Shown in pieces: positions 8,745-14,396 of a stretch of 16,233 bases of DNA. A model generated the notes under the pieces. The model was not told the DNA's origin and searched no databases. It saw only the letters and a program-made list of their open reading frames with translations. Every line of letters begins with the position of its first letter. The stretch's first letter is position 1. Made by a program: the position numbers and the translations under genes. This stretch comes from Amoebophrya sp. AT5.2 (Eukaryota; Sar; Dinophyceae; Syndiniales; Amoebophryaceae), in contig RXOD01005043.1 of NCBI GenBank assembly GCA_005223375.1, positions 1-16,233 of the forward strand, read 5' to 3'.

Positions 8745-11700
8745 ATGCTGACGTCGACGTTTCAGTTTTCGCTGAAGAACCAGGTGTTCGACCAGCTGGT
8801 TGCGTTTGGCAAGTCAAATGCCGACACGACCTACCTGTGCGGGGCCACCGCGGCGGGCAAGGTGCTGGTGCACTCCCCGCAGACCGGACAGCAGTTTCTG
8901 AACATCAACAAAAAGATCACCGATCTGCAAGTCGGCGCCCTGAACCCCAAACACCCCGACAGGGATGTCCTCCTCGTCGGCACGCCGCAAAGCGTCATGG
9001 CGTACTCTCTTTCGAATTCGATATTGAAATTGGAATTCGATCGCGATGGCAGCGGCTCGGTTAAGTACACCAAATTCGTCCCCAGGTATGACCTCGAAGA
9101 GAACGCGGAGTTGTTTATGAAGGAGGTGAGCGACGGCTGCACCCGATTACGTTTCGGGCGACGCGACCCCTTCGGCGGCATCTGTCTGGTCGGGGGCCAC
9201 TGCTCCGTGCAGGGCTTCGATGCGGAGGGGCAAGAACTCTTCTGGTCCGTCGTGGGGGACACCGTGTAGGGCCAAGAGAAAACAAGGAATCCAATTTAAT
9301 TCGATTTTATTCGTTTGGTTTACGTTTATATCTTTTTCTTTCCGTTGCCGACTTGGGGAGAATGAGAAAGTGAAAGGCAAAGGTAGTTGTAAAAGGTTTG
9401 TCAAGAAGATTCAGGCTGTCGCGAGCGGCCTCTGATGAAGACACAGGACAGTCAGAGTGGCGCGCGCGCCATCGGATCGCTTGATGGCAATTTTGCACTG
9501 GGGGCAAAACAAAGACACTCTCGGTTGCAGCTAGATCATTTCGCATTCTCTCGCTGACAGGATATTGATTCTGATAAGTGAGGATTTCTGGGTTTTTTCT
9601 GTAACCGCGATCCGCGCTGGCATTCACCGAGGGGAACGAGTGTCCGGCGCACTTTTTGGTCGCCACGGAGGACAACGAGCTGGCCGCCTTCTCGCTCCGG
9701 GGAGGTACTTCCAAATGGAATATCGGATACTCGTCTGTTGATCGGCCTCGGCTCCAAAGAATTTCTCGAACACTCAAACTAAAGGTGCCTGTTCCTCCGT
9801 GGGGTCCCCGATCACCGAGGTGGATGTAATCACGCACCTGGAGTGCATTTCGCCCACTCTCTTTGCCTACGCGTTGAAGAACGGGACGGTCAGCGTGTAC
9901 AAGATGCAGGGCGGTTTGACGGGAACAGGTTCCGCTTCGAACGCCCCTACCTCGGGCGACCAGTGGGCTTCCCGGCTCTGGCGCATGGCGGCGAAGCACC
10001 AGGTGCGCGGCTTGAAGCTGATCGAGGGGGTCGGAGGGATCATTACGGCTCCCAAAAATGCATCTCTAGTAGTGCCATCTCCGATGATAAATTTATAGAA
10101 CGCTGAGGCTCGCTCTGATGTCGGGAGCCATGATGAACTCTCCGACAGTACTAGCCGAAGGAGTCTGCTGTCTGTGTCTTCTCGCAGGAACAAGGAGCCC
10201 CGCGCCGAGGCATCTCTTGTTGACTTTTTTAGGACGAAAAAGGAGATGGATTTTTGGAAGCTGTAAGATCCAACACCTTGTGATCGGTTGGAGTCACGGG
10301 AAGGTGGAGGTGCGGAACCAGCTCACGGGGGAGGTGCTCTTCAAGGAGACGCTGGCCGCGGCAGGAGGGGGAACAGTTCCTACTTCGACGACTTCCGCCA
10401 CGAAGCTGGCCGGGATTTGTATCGGGAGGTACCGGAACGAGGGGAACCCGAACATCATTGCGATCTCGTGCGCCGGCGAGGTGTACGGCTTCCTCGCGGA
10501 AGGGGCCAGTCTCTCTTACCGAAATGATTTCAAATCAAACTCAGCCTAGAGCCTAGTTCCAAGTTCGCCGACACCCTTTCGCCGGGGCGAAAGGGGGGGT
10601 GGGTCGTTTTTTTGAAATCGCTGTGTTGCTCTCCAGATCCATCACCATGCACAGAATGGAAGCCGACCGGGCGACTGGACGCCAATGACTCATGGGCGCC
10701 CGAGTATCCCACGCGCGCACGAACCTGTCCGCCTCCTGGAGGCGTCCCCACGGCGCTGCAGCCAAACCCCCGTGCCGCGTGCTGCGGGACGGGGGGGGCG
10801 TGCAAAGGAGTGACAGTCAGGGATTGAGCACAGCGTGGGCAGAGATCGCGCGGGTGCGCAGTCGCACGCGGCCGCTCGCCCCACTGCCCCTATCTGTGTT
10901 GCTTCTCGCCGGCTTACTATGATTTTGTAGCTCGGATGTAGTCATCGAGTGCCTTGTTATGGTCCCCGTTGGAAAAACAGAAGGGACCACGACCGCAGGC
11001 GGACGATGGTCTAGACTTGATCATAGGCACGACCTCGACCTGAGTTTTTTGTTTTTTCCCCGTTAATTTCCGGGAGGCGGAGGTGCGAGCGGCGGTAGAA
11101 GTCCGGGGAGCGCCACCGCGGCGAAGAAAGCTGCGATCGCGGAGAAGAAGAAGCAGTCGGCGAAAAACATGGGCTTCCTGGAGGAAAACAGCCAGGCGCT
11201 GAAAACGGAGGAAGACAACGAAGTCTACCGGGAAATGCTTGCAGAAAGACAACAACTCCAGAACGAACTCAAAAGCTTCGAGGTGCTATTTACTATGCGT
11301 ATCATAATGTATGAAATTTTTTTATGTTTGGGCGGTAATGCCACAAGAACAGCGTCTCGGCCCCTGCTAAAAATGTGGACCGCGGCCTCACCTCGACAGG
11401 AGCAAATGAAGCAGATGCGTGAGTCTGGCGGCGGGACCAACCGGGGGTTGATTCCCACGGACACGAAGCTGGTGGTTAGTTTGGAGACGTCCCCGGACGG
11501 CCTGCGGCTGAAGCTGGCGACCTCGAACTACTCTTAAGGGTTGAAAAGAGTCAGGTTTAGGTGCTGCGGGCCGCCGTGATCTACGCGGAGCACCTGTTCG
11601 TTCTTGCTGTAGCTCTCCCCTGTGGGGACTAGGATGAACAGGGTTCAGATCTGGCGTATGGGTATGCGTATGCCGTCCCCGGAAGACCATGCGGTATCTT

Positions 11701-13793
11701 GTGTCGATGGTTCCCATCGCCCAGCCTACCTTGCCGCCATGCATAGGAAGCCCGTGCCAGCGAGTGGCCTGCTACCGGTGTCGGTTTAACGAACAGGATC
11801 AAGACGTGCGGCCTGCTGGACCCCTATCAGCCGACTATTTTTTCAACCTCTAATACTCCGTGCTCCGGGCCGCCGTGATCTACGCGGAGCACCTGTTCGG
11901 GGACCAGGAGGCCGAGCTGATCCACTTCCAGCCGGCGAAGAGCCACGGCTTCGTCGACGTGAGCCCCGCGAAGAACGCGGAGATTTGCATTAACACAGGC
12001 ACTTCTCCGAGTTTGGGGAGTGGGGGATGAAAACCCGGCTTTGACACGGACCTACCATTGGAGGACCTAGGTGGGGGAACGGGAAGCTATTTTATTTATG
12101 TGGGGGACCTCCGCCCAGAGCTAGAGGCTTAGCTTTAGGCTATGTCGCTCTACCTCAACAGCAAAAGCAAAACTCTACTCCTCGTGCCAGCGTCGATGGC
12201 ACGAGTAGTACAGTTTTGCTGTCGGTACATGTGGCTTGTCGGTATAATGAATCTCTAGCTGTAAAGTTTCTCGATAGTAGCCATGATGGGGAAAAAAAAA
12301 AGTTTCTCGGATGATCGCCCCCGCACTCTCTCAGACTTTCTTTTGTAAGCAGTTGCGCATCAATGCGTATGCCGGCGTTTCCGCGTACGCACTGATCAGC
12401 GCCAAAAAGTCCAGCGCGGAAAGCAGCGGCACCTCAACAGCAAAACTGTACTCCTCGTGCTAGCGTCGATGGCACGAGGAGTACAGTGCAACTGTTGAGG
12501 TATAATCGGCACATGCGGCTTGTCGGAATATTGAATCTCTAGCTGTAAAGTTTCTCGGTAGCAGCCACTCTCTCAGACCGAAAAAAAAAAGTTTCTCGGA
12601 TGATCGCCCCCGCACTCTCTCAGACTTTCTTTTGTAAGCAGTTGCGCATCAATGCGTATGCCGGCGTTTCCGCGACTTCCGAGCACCTGCACACGTTTGA
12701 GCAGAATTTTACGCTGCCCAAGTTTTCCATGTTCCACTACGTCACGGAGGGCAAGTTGCGCCGCCCGAGTGGTTTCGTGCGGGTGTGCCTGAAAACCAAC
12801 CCCGCGAACGTGTGGACGTGGCTGGCGAAGAACTTTATTGGTGTGACGAAGAGTAGCAGCGATCAAGGGCATCTGCAGACGCAGTTCGTGTCGCTGCGGA
12901 AACAAACTGCGTTGTTACTCGAGACGAGCGAGTCGCCGACCAGCAAGGCGGAAATTGAATTTCGGGTCTGCACCGACGACCTCGAGCTCGCCGCCGAAAT
13001 CGTGGAGGACCTCACGCAGTACCTGCAGGTATGGATCGTTTTTCAAAAATGCCCTTCGTTTCAAATATCATGTTCATCGAAAAATTCACAACCGAACCTA
13101 GTGGTCGTGCCCTATATCGCTTCTGGCTCATCTTCCTGGCCAGAGCGTCCAGCTTCTTCAGGTGAAAGAGCTGGACGCCAGTGCGAGTTTTCCCGCGGAG
13201 ATGGAGGAGCTCAGCTCCGTTCTGAAGGTGGTGGAGGGGCACAACGCGACGCGGTTGAAGCTGACCGCAGAAATCGCCGACTCCGCAAACCTAGTCAAAG
13301 CGCTCGTCGTCAAAGCCGAAGACTACAGGATACTGGCTGGTAGTGGGGATAGGATACCTTGCATTACACATATAGCGGTACCTTGCGCACCGACACGAAC
13401 GCCTCGATGCCGATGGATTATAGCCCTGATCGCGGCGATATGGCCATGGCCATACATTTACATAAGTAAGTAAGTAGCCACAGTTGTTTATACAAGTGTA
13501 TGAAGTACTTAGTTGAAGTTGAAGATTGAAATGTGGCAGATATGAAGAACCTGCGGCGGTGCTACGGAGTGCTGCAGAAGACCAACGCGGACATGATCGC
13601 GGAACACACAAAGCGCGCGGGGAACTACCAGGAGCTGCTGCAAGGCCTCAAGCGCGTGAACCACGCGCTGCAGAACGCTGGTCGGCTCCGCTGCGGCCAG
13701 GCGAAGGTGAAGACCATCGCCGCCTGCCGGGCCGCGATTAAGGCCAACAACGTGCTGGAACTCTGCCAACTAATTCAAACCGGGGCGAAGTAG
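8745..13793 (+). CDS. BBS2: BBSome subunit BBS2
   Basis: The product is a core subunit of the BBSome, the coat complex that carries membrane proteins through cilia. Ten exons, best model: 8745-9266, 9608-9704, 9785-10038, 10268-10508, 11077-11282, 11400-11533, 11859-11994, 12654-13028, 13162-13339 and 13540-13793 (TAG), about 798 residues (human: 721). The N-terminal beta-propeller (about 1-370) is recognisable from GGHCSVQGFDAEGQELFW, FAYALKNGTVSVY and IGWSHGKVEV. A short coiled-coil hinge follows (about 415-447), then a beta-sandwich region with RAAVIYAEHLF and LPKFSMF, and a helical C-terminus with ALQNAGRLRCGQ and TIAACRAAIKANN. All segments match BBS2 in order and register. Introns 2, 5, 8 and 9 are GT-AG. 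Introns 1, 3, 6 and 7 have no good GT-AG solution that keeps conserved residues, so their exact edges are uncertain by several bases; intron 4 has competing solutions. Confidence 0.92.
9267..9607 (+). mobile_element. BBS2 intron 1, non-canonical, possible introner
   Basis: Exon 1 ends in Gly-Asp-Thr-Val followed by an in-frame TAG at 9267. The next exon must start by about 9608 to encode RSALAF, which aligns without gaps to the BBS2 family. No AG occurs between the in-frame TAA at 9602 and that exon. The ends look like imperfect inverted repeats (9275-9292 against the complement of 9582-9600) and near-matching repeats ACCGTG/ACCGCG lie at 9261-9266 and 9604-9609. That repeat spacing (343) does not restore frame; removal must be 3n+2, for example 341. 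A GT-AG alternative (9264 to 9631) is in frame but would delete nine residues. Confidence 0.45.
9705..9784 (+). other. GT-AG intron 2 of BBS2
   Basis: It is 80 bases long, starts GTACTT and ends ACTAAAG, and splits a Gly codon (g|gt). The sequence AGGT occurs at both exon-intron borders. The joined product reads FSLRGGACSSVGSPITEVDV. Confidence 0.82.
10039..10267 (+). mobile_element. Introner-like element forming BBS2 intron 3
   Basis: The direct repeat GATC lies at 10038-10041 and 10267-10270. Just inside are 24-bp terminal inverted repeats, 10043-10066 against the complement of 10243-10266, with 21 of 24 matching (they share TTAC at the tip and a CCAAAAAT core). Removing 229 bases restores the beta-propeller frame (VGG then IQHLVIGW). 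No junction allowed by the repeat is GT-AG; one is AT-AG. A GT-AG alternative starts at 10030 (GTCGGA) and ends at the same AG, losing three residues. Confidence 0.75.
10509..11076 (+). other. BBS2 intron 4 (568 bases, edges uncertain)
   Basis: A GT-AG solution (GTCTCT to CCGGGAG) is in frame and splits a Ser codon. A second solution uses TTA...TAA ends (10516-11066) with weakly matching inverted ends: TTACCG against TTAACG, and AAACTCAG in both arms. It also keeps frame and would be an introner-like element, but its flanking repeats match poorly. A perfect 10-bp stem with a 2-base loop lies inside at 10574-10595. The intron contains long GC-rich stretches unlike the AT-richer GT-AG introns. 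Confidence 0.6.
11283..11399 (+). other. GT-AG intron 5 of BBS2, frame-neutral
   Basis: It starts GTGCTA and ends TCGACAG, phase 0, and is 117 bases (39 codons) with no in-frame stop, so retention would insert 39 residues. Splicing is preferred because the joined hinge (KSFE then EQMKQMRESG) matches BBS2 length and the insert is compositionally unlike the flanks. Confidence 0.75.
11534..11858 (+). mobile_element. Introner-like element forming BBS2 intron 6
   Basis: The 5-bp direct repeat TACTC lies at 11529-11533 and 11854-11858. The ends are inverted repeats: TTAAGGGTTGAAAAGA at 11534-11549 matches the complement of the 3' end (TTTTTTCAACCTCTAA) at 13 of 16 positions. Removing 325 bases fuses Asn-Tyr-Ser to Val-Leu-Arg in the correct BBS2 register. 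None of the repeat-compatible junctions is GT-AG. It carries an internal copy of the start of the next exon (separate entry). Confidence 0.75.
11561..11600 (+). repeat. Copy of BBS2 exon 7 start inside intron 6
   Basis: These 40 bases match 11860-11899, the start of exon 7, at 39 of 40 positions; the one change (CTG/CTC) is synonymous. The copy is preceded by TTTAG, so it has a ready AG acceptor. Flanks of the two copies share no similarity. If used as an exon, a 26-base intron (11535-11560) plus a 299-base intron would yield the same protein. Confidence 0.9.
11860..11899 (+). repeat. Second copy, start of BBS2 exon 7
   Basis: This is the partner of 11561-11600 at a spacing of 299 bases. It encodes VLRAAVIYAEHLF and runs on into the rest of exon 7 (GDQEAELIHF). 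Confidence 0.9.
12166..12220. repeat. Hairpin in BBS2 intron 7, unit 1
   Basis: Arms 12166-12188 and 12198-12220 are complementary at 21 of 23 positions around a 9-base loop AGCGTCGAT. Confidence 0.85.
12432..12500. repeat. Hairpin in BBS2 intron 7, unit 2
   Basis: A two-part palindrome: outer arms CCTCAACAG (12432-12440) and CTGTTGAGG (12492-12500), inner perfect 15-bp arms at 12446-12460 and 12472-12486, and loop TAGCGTCGATG. It is the diverged partner of the hairpin at 12166-12220 and shares most of its loop. Confidence 0.9.
13029..13161 (+). other. GT-AG intron 8 of BBS2
   Basis: It starts GTATGG and ends TTCTTCAG, phase 0. It joins DLTQYLQ to VKELDASASF as in the family. Confidence 0.88.
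13340..13539 (+). other. GT-AG intron 9 of BBS2
   Basis: It starts GTAGTG and ends GTGGCAG and splits an Asp codon (g|at) before MKNLRRCYG. It contains an AAGT microsatellite near 13463-13476, like the one in intron 1 of the first gene. Confidence 0.87.
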
Positions 13794-14396
13794 CGATGGA
13801 ATGGTTGCTTTTACTGATTTAAGCTAGATAGTAATTCGAAGCATGTTGGGGATGAAAGCTCTGGTTTGGATTTGGTTATGGTCCCGGCCGTCCCTAGCCC
13901 ACGGCACCACCAAAATATGGTCATGATTTGGTGGTGCCGTGGGCTAGGTAGGGCCGGGAGAAGATCGCTGCTGCACCCATCTTTAAATCTTCGGTACGAA
14001 GTAGTTTTTCAAGAGATGGAAATCCTCTTAAGGTGGTAGGTTCAAAGCCAAGACCGAGCTACGAGAAAAAGCTGTTTTTGGACGGTATCGGAATCGGTGC
14101 TACAGGAAGCAAAGTTCTTGTGTGATGCGAGTGCAACTGACAGCTTCATAGCTTCCGTGGGGTCGATGATTTCTCACCAAAGTCGGTCACGCTCTCGTGT
14201 CATCCATCGATGGCATACATAGCTGGAACTGTAAGTCTAGTACCTCCAAAAGAACCGAGGAGCGCAGCGCACCCATCCGCCACAATCTTGTGCAGGGTTA
14301 TCGGCCCCCTCTGATCGCTTTGAAGTGCCGCTGCTCCTTGACTTGGTACCCTTTAAAAGCCAAAGAACAAAGTAGCAACAGCCACATCAAGTATAG
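13794..14396. other. Intergenic spacer, BBS2 to PUB-domain gene
   Basis: There is no supported gene in these 603 bases. The main feature is the large palindrome at 13882-13959. The rest is of mixed composition. An in-frame TAG at 14394 sits directly before the next start codon. Confidence 0.55.
13882..13959. repeat. Large intergenic palindrome (33-bp arms)
   Basis: Arms 13882-13914 and 13927-13959 are complementary at 31 of 33 positions, with a 12-base loop (ATATGGTCATGA). The arms are GC-rich with the core CTAGCCCACGGCACCACC. It could be a foldback or MITE-like element, or a structured 3' end of the BBS2 transcript, since it starts about 90 bases after the stop. It has no T-run typical of bacterial terminators. 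I see no clear flanking duplication. Confidence 0.9.

Larger units (their letters stand above)
11995..12653 (+). other. BBS2 intron 7 (659 bases, internally duplicated)
   Basis: Near-identical CATTAA (11988-11993) and CATCAA (12647-12652) lie in the same codon phase. Removing the interval joins AEICIN to AYAGVSATSEH, which aligns with BBS2, including the PxK motif encoded just upstream. No GT-AG pair fits this junction. A GT-AG alternative (GTGAGC at 11959 to the AG at 12638 or 12641) would delete that conserved stretch. The intron holds a tandem duplication and two hairpins (separate entries). It could also be spliced as two introns around a short exon from the first copy. Confidence 0.6.
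12151..12674 (+). repeat. Tandem duplication covering intron 7 tail and exon 8 start
   Basis: Unit 1 begins at 12151 and unit 2 at 12431 (both ACCTCAACAGCAAAA). Each has a hairpin, then the phrase AATCTCTAGCTGTAAAGTTT, then an A10 run, then the start of exon 8. The last 94 bases are identical (12292-12385 and 12581-12674), while the hairpin parts have diverged. Unit 1 is followed by a unique 45-base linker (12386-12430) before unit 2. Confidence 0.9.

Noticed and set aside
9561..9577. Microexon reading DIDSDK inside BBS2 intron 1, resembling the DFDGDGK motif of BBS2
   Set aside because: The following intron would need a phase that does not fit, and the RSALAF segment already covers the aligned region without gaps.
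10574..10595. Perfect 10-bp hairpin as a transcription terminator
   Set aside because: It lies within a eukaryotic intron, lacks a T-tract, and its 2-base loop is too tight for a normal terminator.
12600..12638. ATG at 12600 as the start of a separate gene with BBS2 exon 8
   Set aside because: The frame is open there, but the stretch lies in the duplicated intron tail and its residues do not match BBS2; matching begins at about 12642.
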